The translations under genes were made by a program, and so were the position numbers. The notes under the pieces are model-generated. The model ran no database searches and was not told where the DNA came from. It worked only from the letters and a program-made list of their open reading frames with translations. DNA of 64,000 nucleotides from PMP191F sp047602185 (lineage in GTDB: Bacteria > Bacteroidota > Bacteroidia > Chitinophagales > Chitinophagaceae). The DNA is taken from positions 3,286,001-3,350,000 of the forward strand of contig JASGHY010000001.1 of the NCBI GenBank assembly GCA_047602185.1. The letters run 5' to 3'. Positions within the stretch are counted from its first letter, which is position 1, and each line of letters starts with the position of its first letter. This document shows, piece after piece, positions 35,500 to 42,598 of this stretch.

Positions 35500-36219
35500 A
35501 TGGTTAATACTATTCTGCTCGTATATGTACAGGCACTGGGTGGCAAATTTCTGGGACCTAATGCCTATATGCCTTTACAAATAGGGCTTTCTTTTGCCTA
35601 TAATGGAGTATCATATCCTATTCCCTACTATAAAACAGGCATGGATGACGGGATCATTAACAACTCTTTTATAAGTGGCAATACATCTTTTATGCCTATA
35701 CTTACTCCTCAAACCAATAACAACCCTTTTGTCAATTATTTAACGCCGGGGTCCAACACCGTATCAGGCCGGTTATCCGTACCGCTCAATAACCTGGAGC
35801 TTTCAGGCGTATTGTCTGCATCAATACCACGCAATGGCAATAGCCCGCTGATCATAAACCAGATAGTATCCTTAACGTCCTTATTAAACAGCTATCGCAT
35901 TACAACCATAATACCCGGGTTATATTTAACCGAAGGGCCACGTGCCAATAATATGCTTACACTCTATGTAAAAATGATGTGTGGCTGTAAAATTACCAAT
36001 GCCTCCCCCGGCCCTTCTTACTGGTCACCTGCCGATTTTAGTATAGGTGTAGTGATCACTTATCAGAATGGTTCTACCCAACAACAACAAATGCAATTCG
36101 ATATACAATCGAATGATTCAGCATTTACAACACAGGTAGCCAACCTGCAAAACATACGCTCACTTCGTTATATCGCCACCCAGTTCAGTACCGGCAACTA
36201 CGGATTTCTGGATGCCTGA
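35500..36219 (+). CDS. Hypothetical protein, 239 aa, third gene of cytochrome module
   Basis: The 239-residue protein has no signal peptide and no membrane segment; its first residues, MVNTILLVYVQALGGKFLGP, are hydrophobic but not followed by a clear cleavage site. It is beta-rich, with blocks GLSFAYNGVSYPIPYYKTGM (about 29-48), LTLYVKMMCGCKIT (about 153-166) and FSIGVVITYQNGS. I recognise no family. A strong terminator separates it from the cytochrome gene, so it may have its own promoter; the spacing and shared strand still make a functional link possible. It is convergent with the DUF1634 gene, with a bidirectional terminator between. Confidence 0.55.
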   Translation: MVNTILLVYVQALGGKFLGPNAYMPLQIGLSFAYNGVSYPIPYYKTGMDDGIINNSFISGNTSFMPILTPQTNNNPFVNYLTPGSNTVSGRLSVPLNNLELSGVLSASIPRNGNSPLIINQIVSLTSLLNSYRITTIIPGLYLTEGPRANNMLTLYVKMMCGCKITNASPGPSYWSPADFSIGVVITYQNGSTQQQQMQFDIQSNDSAFTTQVANLQNIRSLRYIATQFSTGNYGFLDA

Positions 36220-36233
36220 TACTTATAAAAAAT

Positions 36234-36271
36234 AAAGGGAACCGTGAAGCTATTGTCTTCCGGTTCCCTTT
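36234..36271. terminator. Bidirectional terminator
   Basis: AAAGGGAACCG at 36234-36244 pairs with CGGTTCCCTTT at 36261-36271. It lies between the convergent 239-residue protein gene and the DUF1634 gene. Confidence 0.75.
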
Positions 36272-36297
36272 CTATATAGTAAACAGAATGTCTGTTG

Positions 36298-36690
36298 CTA
36301 ACCTAATCCACCACGCACACTCACAAAAATGATCATCAGTACTATCAGCGTAATTACGATATAGAGTTTATCTTTTTCCATTATAAATCCTATCAGCGAA
36401 AACAATACACGCATGATAGGTGTGGCAAATAATAAGATCACTCCCAGCTTGATCATCGCCTTACCATGTCCGCCCATAATACCTTCCCATACATCTTTCA
36501 GAATGGCAGCCGTGCTATGATCCTCTTCCACAAACTTTGGATAATAGGATACTTCATGTCCGTGACGCCAGAGGTAAATAACTCCACCAATAAAAGTAAC
36601 GGTCATAGAGATCCATACACCCCAGCGCAGCAGGTTGCCGATTATATATTGAAGATCTTTGTCTTTAACTCCTTGTTTTACCTGTTCCAT
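36298..36690 (-). CDS. DUF1634 membrane protein
   Basis: The 130-residue protein has three predicted membrane segments: WGVWISMTVTFIGGVIYLW (about 23-41), MIKLGVILLFATPIMRVLFSLI (about 79-100) and LYIVITLIVLMIIFV (about 108-122). This is the DUF1634 layout; members are often encoded beside TauE/SafE permeases, as here, where it follows the permease by 52 bases on the same strand. The family is uncharacterised. An accessory role for the permease is inferred from this arrangement. Confidence 0.82.
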   Translation of the reverse strand: MEQVKQGVKDKDLQYIIGNLLRWGVWISMTVTFIGGVIYLWRHGHEVSYYPKFVEEDHSTAAILKDVWEGIMGGHGKAMIKLGVILLFATPIMRVLFSLIGFIMEKDKLYIVITLIVLMIIFVSVRGGLG

Positions 36691-36742
36691 TTCACTTCCT
36701 GTTATACTGAAGAAATAGTAATTAATAGCTGATAGGTAGAAA

Positions 36743-37576
36743 TTATATTTTACCTGTAGCCCCGTTATAGATCATCTGCAATGCCAGTAATGTAATTACA
36801 ATGGCAAAAAACATTTTCAGCTTCTCCGGTGCAGAACGAATGAGAATACGTGAACCGGTTAATGCCCCCAGCAACACACCAATTACCACCGGCATACAGA
36901 TACCCGGCTGTATATAACCACGCTGCAGATATACTACTGCACTGGCAGTAGCCGTAACACCCATCATAAAATTGCTGGTGGTGGTAGACACTTTAAATGG
37001 TATGCGCATGATATTGTCCATCGCAATTACCTTCAGCGCACCAGAACCAATACCCAGTAAACCGGATAAAATACCGGCTACGATCATCATTACAAAGCCA
37101 CCTACTACATTGCGTGTGCCGTATTCTACAGTGCCGGATGCAGTAGGATAACTGCCATAGAGCTTTAATTTCGTTGCCAGCGGACTTGACTCCTTCAATA
37201 CATGCATATTCTTTTTACGCAGGGAATTTGCAGCAGAAAAGATGAGTATACATCCAAACAACACAGCGATTACATTCGTAGGCGCCACCGTAGCAAGTAA
37301 TGCACCGAACACTGCACCAATAGTAGTTGCTATTTCCAGGAACATTCCTATGCGTATATTGGTAATACCTTCGCGCACATAAGCAGCAGCCGACCCCGAA
37401 GAGGTGGCAATAACCGACACCAGTGCTGCACCAATAGCATAATGAATATCAACACCCAGGAAAACACTCAGCAAGGGTATGATCACAACTCCACCACCCA
37501 GGCCGGTAAGCGAACCTATCAGACCTGCTGAATAAGCCCCTGCAAAAAGAATCAATGTAAAAACTAAAACAGTCAT
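36743..37576 (-). CDS. TauE/SafE-family permease
   Basis: The 277-residue protein from the ATG at 37576 has about seven to eight membrane segments. The family signature glycine-rich turns are GLIGSLTGLGGGVVIIPLL (18-36) and, in the second half, GILSGLLGIGSGALKV (about 160-175). The open frame extends to 37648, overlapping the GntR gene, but those 24 residues are not membrane-like and the shorter start gives a normal N-terminus. TauE/SafE proteins export or import small anions, often sulfite, sulfoacetate or other organosulfur compounds. The substrate here is unknown. It starts 10 bases after the GntR stop and is controlled with it. Confidence 0.88.
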   Translation of the reverse strand: MTVLVFTLILFAGAYSAGLIGSLTGLGGGVVIIPLLSVFLGVDIHYAIGAALVSVIATSSGSAAAYVREGITNIRIGMFLEIATTIGAVFGALLATVAPTNVIAVLFGCILIFSAANSLRKKNMHVLKESSPLATKLKLYGSYPTASGTVEYGTRNVVGGFVMMIVAGILSGLLGIGSGALKVIAMDNIMRIPFKVSTTTSNFMMGVTATASAVVYLQRGYIQPGICMPVVIGVLLGALTGSRILIRSAPEKLKMFFAIVITLLALQMIYNGATGKI

Positions 37577-37586
37577 GCAATACGTA

Positions 37587-38243
37587 TTAGGAATTATCTT
37601 GTAATAAACTGTCAATACAGGCAATAGCATCATCTTCGCGCTGCTCAATAACAGCGGTCAGTAACTTTTCATGTAAAGGATGAGATCTGATGAACTGAGT
37701 GGCATTACCTGCGTCGCGCTGAGCAAAAAAGTTACGCAATACATGCGTAAAACTGGTGTACAGATCGGCGAGTACGCTGTTATGACTGGCAGTTGCCAAT
37801 CTTGTATGAAATAACAGGTCAGCCTCCATCAAAGCGTTGTAGTCCTTCAGCTGAACCGCGCTTTTTCGTTGCGCCAACGCTTTTTCTATGTCTTTGATAT
37901 TAGCAGCAGTACGGTGTATTGCTGCCAGTCGTACAATTTCTTTTTCGAGCAGGATGCGGACGTCGTTTACTTCTTTCTGGCCGGCACGACGTAAACGCTG
38001 TTCAAGCGATTCACTTTGTTGTGCTATTTCATTCACATACGTTCCCGAACCTTGCTGCACACGAAGTACACCTGCATTAGCAAGTGTTTTAATTGCTTCG
38101 CGAACCGTTGATCTGCCTACATTAAACTGCGCCATCAGTTCAGGCTCTGCAGGAATTTTTTCGCCTTTCTTCCACTTTCCCATCGAAATATGTTCCTGCA
38201 GCTTCGCAATTACCTGATCTGCAAGCTTTTCTCTTTTTGCCAT
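37587..38243 (-). CDS. FadR-type GntR-family transcriptional regulator
   Basis: The 218-residue protein has an N-terminal winged helix (about 5-70; MGKWKKGEKIPAEPELMAQF, then GRSTVREAIKTLANAG and VQQGSGTYV) and a C-terminal FCD ligand domain (about 85-210; VRILLEKEIVRLAA, then EADLLFHTRLATASHN and SHPLHEKLLTAVIE). FCD domains often bind a metal and a small carboxylate. Two near-palindromic sites lie over its promoter, so autorepression lifted by a ligand is likely. It is the first gene of a three-gene operon with a TauE/SafE permease and a DUF1634 protein, and would control them. Confidence 0.9.
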   Translation of the reverse strand: MAKREKLADQVIAKLQEHISMGKWKKGEKIPAEPELMAQFNVGRSTVREAIKTLANAGVLRVQQGSGTYVNEIAQQSESLEQRLRRAGQKEVNDVRILLEKEIVRLAAIHRTAANIKDIEKALAQRKSAVQLKDYNALMEADLLFHTRLATASHNSVLADLYTSFTHVLRNFFAQRDAGNATQFIRSHPLHEKLLTAVIEQREDDAIACIDSLLQDNS

Positions 38244-38251
38244 AAACCTTC

Positions 38252-38306
38252 AAAACATCTGACGTTTTGCAAAGGTAGGGAATCTCATCAAAACATCTGA
38301 TGTTTT
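38252..38306 (-). promoter_or_regulatory. GntR operon promoter with two operators
   Basis: Read on the minus strand, a perfect TACCTTTG box (38277-38270) lies 26 bases before the GntR start codon. Operator 1, AAAACATCTGACGTTTT, is at 38252-38268 and covers the expected transcription start. Operator 2, AAAACATCTGATGTTTT, is at 38290-38306 and covers the -33 region. They share 16 of 17 bases with starts 38 bases apart, and both are almost palindromic. Two such sites flanking the -7 box fit repression by the adjacent GntR protein. Confidence 0.75.
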
Positions 38307-38614
38307 ATACCGGAGGTTTCACGCAAAGAATGCAAGTTAGCAGTTAAGAATACCAGCTGCGAGCTTTGAGCAGCGAGAAATGCAAGTTAGCAGTTGGCAA
38401 TTTGCAGTTAAACCTCTGAGGCATCAGATTTCTAACTCTTTGTATTTTCCTTCGAAATTTGATATTCAAAATTTGACATTCGATATTTTCGCCTTCCGTA
38501 CTTCTTATTTCGTACTTGCTTAAACCTTGTGTCTTTCCCTTCCTCATTCCTTATTTCCAATTTCTCATTTCTAATTCCCTTCTTGCTTCCTCGTCCTAAG
38601 GGACGAAGCAAACG

Positions 38615-38708
38615 ACATTACCCACCGGCTAAAGCCGGAATAAAGGCGTGACACGGTTGCGGCATCCAGCTACATATCAGACAACATACTTATAACCGTG
38701 CCACGCCT
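38615..38708 (+). repeat. 94-bp structured direct repeat, copy R1
   Basis: It starts ACATTACCCACCGGCTAAAG, contains the small hairpin CCGGCTAAAGCCGG and a long-range stem (GGCGTGACACGGTT with AACCGTGCCACGCC). Copy R2 at 39020-39113 has the same length and few differences. A related flank, TCCTAAGGGACGAAG, precedes it. Confidence 0.8.
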
Positions 38709-38757
38709 GGTACAACCTACCTTCCTTCCTCATTTCCTTTCTTCGATACTCAAAATT

Positions 38758-38944
38758 CAATGGCGTTGAATTAAGCTCCGGAGGAGCTACCTGTTTATAG
38801 AAATAAATTTATCGAATGTATTCAGCTCCGGTAGGAGCTTCCTGTAAAGCACCGGAGGCTCCTATCGGAGCCACGACATGCGTATTACAATCATTTCTAT
38901 AAACAGGAGGCCACGCTGTGGCCTTTCTTAATTCAATGACATTG
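38758..38944 (-). repeat. 187-bp MITE-like element, copy B (inverted)
   Basis: Inverted relative to copy A at 6277-6464, with ends CAATGGCGTTGAATTAAG (38758-38775) and CTTAATTCAATGACATTG (38927-38944). The inner CCTGTTTATAGAAA repeat and the GGCCACGCTGTGGCC and GCTCCGGAGGAGC hairpins are kept. The 10-base string TCAAAATTCA occurs just outside both ends (38750-38759 and 38947-38956) and might be a target-site duplication, although that word is also common in nearby intergenic DNA. Confidence 0.8.
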
Positions 38945-39019
38945 ATTCAAAATTCAGCATTCCATTGCCTCGCCCTAAAGGACAAGGCAATCAATTCAAA
39001 TACATTTCGCAGGTAAACA

Positions 39020-39113
39020 ACATTACCTACCGGCTAAAGCCGGAATAAATGCGTGACACGGTTGCGGCATCCGGCTACATATCGGACAGCGCGCTTATAA
39101 CCGTGCCACGCCT
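39020..39113 (+). repeat. 94-bp structured direct repeat, copy R2
   Basis: Same length and same hairpins as R1 at 38615-38708 (CCGGCTAAAGCCGG; GCGTGACACGGTT with AACCGTGCCACGC). The two copies bracket the MITE-like copy B, all within 500 bp. Confidence 0.8.
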
Positions 39114-39481
39114 TCCCCTACTCCGCGTTTAGCCTTTCTCCATTCGCACATTAGCAAATCTGCACATTTGCACATTACCTTCCTCCCGACTCCTTAATAC
39201 CAACTCTATATTTAAGCATAGTTTACTTATTACTTAACCCTTATTTTCTACGCCTTTACCTAAGAGCAAACTATACCCAAACTATAAGCAAGTATTAGCC
39301 AATTAATAACTAAACTACAAGCAAACCATAACCAGATAGCTTTCAATACCCTGCTTAAACATATAAATACCCAAATGCGATCACTGTAAATGTTAAAACA
39401 AAGGCCCCGGGGGCGTACCAACAAGAAAGAAGTAGTGGGGGGAGATGTGGTGATGTAAAGCAGGTTGTAACTTTAAGAAGC

Positions 39482-40066
39482 ATGAAAAAGGAGGAGCGTG
39501 AAATAAGAAGTGTTCAGATCGATCCCGATAATCCGGCATATATTGTCTGGATCGGAACGATGCATAAGCGTAATCTCACATTTTACATGCTGAATGGTCA
39601 GTACCTGGTACGGGCTAAAAGCTCACTGGATGGAAACCGGGTAAAACGTTCTCCCAGGTTTAAGAAGACAATGCAGTTTGCCGGCAAACTAGGCAAGGCT
39701 TCAGCCATTGCATCTGAGGTGTATGGGCAATTACCGGAGGGCTGGAAACTGCATAGCCTGTACCGCCAATTGGTGGGAGTAGGTAACCAGTTATTGAAAA
39801 CGCAAGAATGTACTGATGAAGAAGTAGCAATTGCCTTACGGGAACACCTCTATAGCCTGGGATATAACCCGAAGATTGATTATGAAGTAATACAACCTTC
39901 TACTGAGCAATATATTGAACGAGGCGGTGAAACAATTTTCCAACCTGCCGTAACAGGATCAACAATCGTTACAAAACCTATTATCATCCCAACAAAACGC
40001 CGTGTAGCTATAAGAAGACGCTTCAGCAAGCAGATTACAAGCTATCGGCTGCCGGATAGTAGTTGA
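39482..40066 (+). CDS. Hypothetical protein, 194 aa
   Basis: The 194-residue protein is basic, with no signal peptide or membrane segment. The central block VKRSPRFKKTMQFAGKLGKA (about 58-77) followed by ASEVYGQLPEGWKLHSLYRQLV looks conserved, and the C-terminus is rich in Arg and Lys (KRRVAIRRRFSKQ). I recognise no domain; nucleic-acid binding would fit the charge but is a guess. It sits alone at the edge of the 1.2-kb repeat island. Its stop is followed by a word-like tract (AAAGTGTAAGGTTTAAAG). It could be linked to the repeats, but nothing proves this. Confidence 0.6.
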   Translation: MKKEEREIRSVQIDPDNPAYIVWIGTMHKRNLTFYMLNGQYLVRAKSSLDGNRVKRSPRFKKTMQFAGKLGKASAIASEVYGQLPEGWKLHSLYRQLVGVGNQLLKTQECTDEEVAIALREHLYSLGYNPKIDYEVIQPSTEQYIERGGETIFQPAVTGSTIVTKPIIIPTKRRVAIRRRFSKQITSYRLPDSS

Positions 40067-40247
40067 AAGTGTCAGGTATAAAGTGTAAGGTTTAAAGTTT
40101 AAGGTGCAGAATGTTGAAGTCCTTGAGAAAATGAAATACGTCGATATAGCAGCACCTCATTTCAGGAATTGCTGGCTTTTACTATTAAAAGCGCAATCCC
40201 GAACTTAAACACTTTAAACCTTATACTTTAAACCTTCTACCTGAAAT

Positions 40248-40280
40248 AAAAAAGGCTACCCTTTGCAGGATAACCTTTTT
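40248..40280. terminator. Bidirectional terminator-like hairpin
   Basis: AAAAAAGGCTACC and GGATAACCTTTTT can pair with a few wobbles around a short loop. It separates the 194-residue protein gene from the convergent DUF4920 gene. Confidence 0.6.
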
Positions 40281-40318
40281 CATTCGCAGGTTTGTTGGTC
40301 AACAAACGCACATAAATA

Positions 40319-40792
40319 TTATTGAACGACTACGATACCATTTGCCATTACACGCAATTCGGTTTTAGGCTTGGTGATAGCAGCGATCTCTTCTTTGGAT
40401 TTTTTAGCATCTTCTGCGTAGTGTTTCAATTCCTGTACAGAAGTTGTTTTTAAAGTAGCTTCTCCATCAATTACCACTGTTTTACCAATCAGTGCAGTTG
40501 GAACAAAAAAGCCGTAATCCTTCATTTTTACAAATGCTTTGGTAGTATCGTTTACCTGCAACTCCATCCAGCATCCTTTTTTAGGACATACATCCAGCAC
40601 TTTTGCTTTCATCTTTGTAGTAACCGCAGGCTTTTTCTGTAACTCAACAGGGAGGGTTGCAATTGCTACAGCACCATCTGCAGTAGTGGTTGCTCCATAT
40701 ACAGTACCGGGAGTCGTAGGCAGATCAGGAGGCTGTGCATTTACCAGCATTACAGTAACCATTGCTACTACCAGGAATAAGACTTTTTTCAT
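40319..40792 (-). CDS. DUF4920-family periplasmic protein
   Basis: The 157-residue protein has a signal peptide (MKKVLFLVVAMVTVMLVNAQ). The mature part shows the DUF4920 pattern VLDVCPKKGCWMELQV (about 66-81), with two cysteines six residues apart, then AFVKMKDYGFFVPT and KTVVIDGEA. The family is uncharacterised and common in Bacteroidota; the cysteine-tryptophan block may bind a metal. It appears to be transcribed alone. Upstream (40793 onward) no clear promoter box is seen. Confidence 0.85.
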   Translation of the reverse strand: MKKVLFLVVAMVTVMLVNAQPPDLPTTPGTVYGATTTADGAVAIATLPVELQKKPAVTTKMKAKVLDVCPKKGCWMELQVNDTTKAFVKMKDYGFFVPTALIGKTVVIDGEATLKTTSVQELKHYAEDAKKSKEEIAAITKPKTELRVMANGIVVVQ

Positions 40793-41531
40793 GATCTATT
40801 TTTTTAGGATTGTTTCTATTTAAAAGGTTGGTTTGCCCAAACAGTATGCAAAAATCAGGAAAAAAGCAGAAATCGCCATAAAACAATGTCTGAATGGCGG
40901 TTTTAGCGGTTTCAACTGCCTGATCTTTGGGGATTTACGCAACACAGAATGCAGGAATCGGCAGACGGCAATCGGCAATCGTGAGGGACAAGTTACGAGC
41001 CGTGAGCAAATACAATAAACCATCCCGTACTTCGTACTTCTTATTTCGTACTTTCCTGTCACCTTATCAACCTTTCAACCTGTCAACATTCTTCCGGTCT
41101 TCCCTTCAAAATTCAGCATTCGACATTCTTCATTCCTTATTCCCCCTTCCTCATTTGTCATTTCCATAGTGGGCTTACCCCGGAAAAACAATCATTCGCA
41201 TGATCAAAAAAACCGGAATAGCCCGAAAGATTATTTTTTTCATCTTAACAAGGGAAAACTGTTCGCGAAAAATCCGTGGCAAAATTATCTGCACATTACT
41301 GAGTGAAGAATCGCAATCAGGAAATATGTTTTACGCAAGAGGGAAAGACGGAATGCTTAATGCTTAACGCAGAACGCTTAACGCAAGACCGAAAGACAGT
41401 TATAAGTAATAAGTTGTAAGTTATAGGTAAAGGCCCGTGTGCTCCATATTTCTTACTTCGTTCTTTTCAACCCTTGTGCCTTGATTCTTGTTCCTTATTG
41501 CTTTACTTTGTTATTCTTTATTCTCCATTTC
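40793..41531. other. 739-bp gene-free interval with word-like tracts
   Basis: No gene is seen. Bases 40940-41165 and 41341-41531 consist of word-like tracts (GGCAGACGGCAATCGG; CGTACTTCGTACTTC; AATGCTTAACGCAGAACGC). The block near 40955-40995 shares AATCGGCAGACGGCAATCG with 6063-6085. The stretch 41166-41340 looks like ordinary unique DNA. The second tract runs up to the GH43 stop codon. Confidence 0.6.
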
Positions 41532-42539
41532 TTATTTCTCATTTACAAGAGGCCACTCATCTACCCATTGTAATTTTTCTATCCGCAATTTGGATTTGCC
41601 ATTATCTGCGGCATCATAACCGTGAAAAATGAGGTAATCAGTATTGTTAAAAGTACAGACAGCATTATGTCCTACCCCATGCCATTTTTCATTGCCCTGC
41701 AATACAATGGTACCACCACCTTTTGCCAATGGTACGCCATCCTTATCTACATACGGACCTTTTACATCCTTTGAACGACCTACGATCATTTTGTAAGTAC
41801 TATTTACTCCTTTGCAACAATAGTCTATGGATGCAAACAGGTAATAGTATTTGTCTTTTTTGAAAATGAAAGGGGCTTCTATAGCATTGCCCCCTGCATC
41901 TGCAGGATTACCGGGCGTTGCAGGCATCTGTGCGGAAGGATCTTTTCTTCTGCTGGCAACTGTAGGAATGCTATTAATATCTTCAGCTACCTGCAACCGA
42001 TCTTTTTTCAGCTTTACCATTTTCAATCCATCCCAGAAAGAACCAAATACCAGGTAGGGCGTGCCGGATCTGTCTGTAATAAGATTGGGGTCGATCGCAT
42101 TCCAGTGGGTAACACCGGGAACCGATTGAATTACTTTACCATGATCTGTCCATTTATAATCAGGGCTGCCGGTATGCAGTGTTTTATTGGTAGCCACACC
42201 TATACAGGAGGTGTTTTTTCCAAAAGCAGATACGGAGTAATAAAGAAAATACTGCCCCTTGTAGTAAGATATATCCGGCGCCCATATATGGTTTTTGAAA
42301 CCCGGTACAGCTTCTACAGCCCACCGTGGTGCTGAATCAAAGACCGGCTTTTCCGGTTTCCAGTTTACCATATCTTTCGATGACCACATCGCTATGCCAC
42401 GGCCTGTGCAGAAAAGATAATACACACTATCCTGTTGGATCATCACGGGATCATGCACTGAAATATTGGTACGTAGTTCCTGTGCATGGGCAGAACAAAC
42501 AGCCACCAGTACGAGCGTAAACAGTATTATCTTTTTCAT
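41532..42539 (-). CDS. GH43 arabinanase-like enzyme, secreted
   Basis: The 335-residue protein has a signal peptide (MKKIILFTLVLVAVCSAHAQ). The five-bladed-propeller catalytic residues of GH43 can be placed: base D30 in SVHDPVMI, pKa modulator D150 in WNAIDPNLI and acid E221 in NAIEAPFIF. The blocks HIWAPDISYYKGQYFLYYSVS and GSFWDGLKMVKL are typical of arabinan endo-1,5-alpha-L-arabinosidases and relatives. The length fits a single-domain enzyme. It is the last gene of PUL 2, downstream of two GH51 arabinofuranosidases. Arabinan is therefore the likely substrate; exo or endo action cannot be decided here. Confidence 0.9.
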   Translation of the reverse strand: MKKIILFTLVLVAVCSAHAQELRTNISVHDPVMIQQDSVYYLFCTGRGIAMWSSKDMVNWKPEKPVFDSAPRWAVEAVPGFKNHIWAPDISYYKGQYFLYYSVSAFGKNTSCIGVATNKTLHTGSPDYKWTDHGKVIQSVPGVTHWNAIDPNLITDRSGTPYLVFGSFWDGLKMVKLKKDRLQVAEDINSIPTVASRRKDPSAQMPATPGNPADAGGNAIEAPFIFKKDKYYYLFASIDYCCKGVNSTYKMIVGRSKDVKGPYVDKDGVPLAKGGGTIVLQGNEKWHGVGHNAVCTFNNTDYLIFHGYDAADNGKSKLRIEKLQWVDEWPLVNEK

Positions 42540-42554
42540 ATATGCATGAAAAAA

Positions 42555-42586
42555 GGGAAGACATCCTTTTAGAAGGATGTCTTCCC
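42555..42586 (-). terminator. 14-bp hairpin between the GH51 and GH43 genes
   Basis: GGGAAGACATCCTT pairs with AAGGATGTCTTCCC around TTAG. It follows the GH51 stop (42599) and precedes the GH43 start (42539), inside what looks like one transcription unit, so it may attenuate or partly terminate rather than end the transcript. Loop and core match the hairpins at 741-779 and 825-862. Confidence 0.6.
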
Positions 42587-42598
42587 CGGGTTATGATA

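Larger units (their letters stand above)
38244..39481. other. 1.2-kb gene-free repeat island
   Basis: No gene is visible. In order it holds: the GntR promoter (38252-38306), word-like tracts (38335-38580), repeat copy R1 (38615-38708), MITE-like copy B (38758-38944), repeat copy R2 (39020-39113), another word-like tract (39121-39190), and an A/T-rich stretch of repeated AAACTATA-like words (about 39205-39330). Near 39399-39450 is a G-rich patch. This is a hot spot for small repeats. Confidence 0.7.

Noticed and set aside
37577..37648. Longer start of the TauE/SafE permease overlapping the GntR gene
   Set aside because: The added residues are not membrane-like; the ATG at 37576 gives the usual N-terminus.
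38758..38944. CRISPR-like array in the repeat island
   Set aside because: Repeats are few, long and unequal in spacing, with no regular spacers and no cas genes.
39468..39475. TAACTTTA as a promoter box for the 194-residue protein
   Set aside because: It ends only 6 bases before the start codon, too close to serve.
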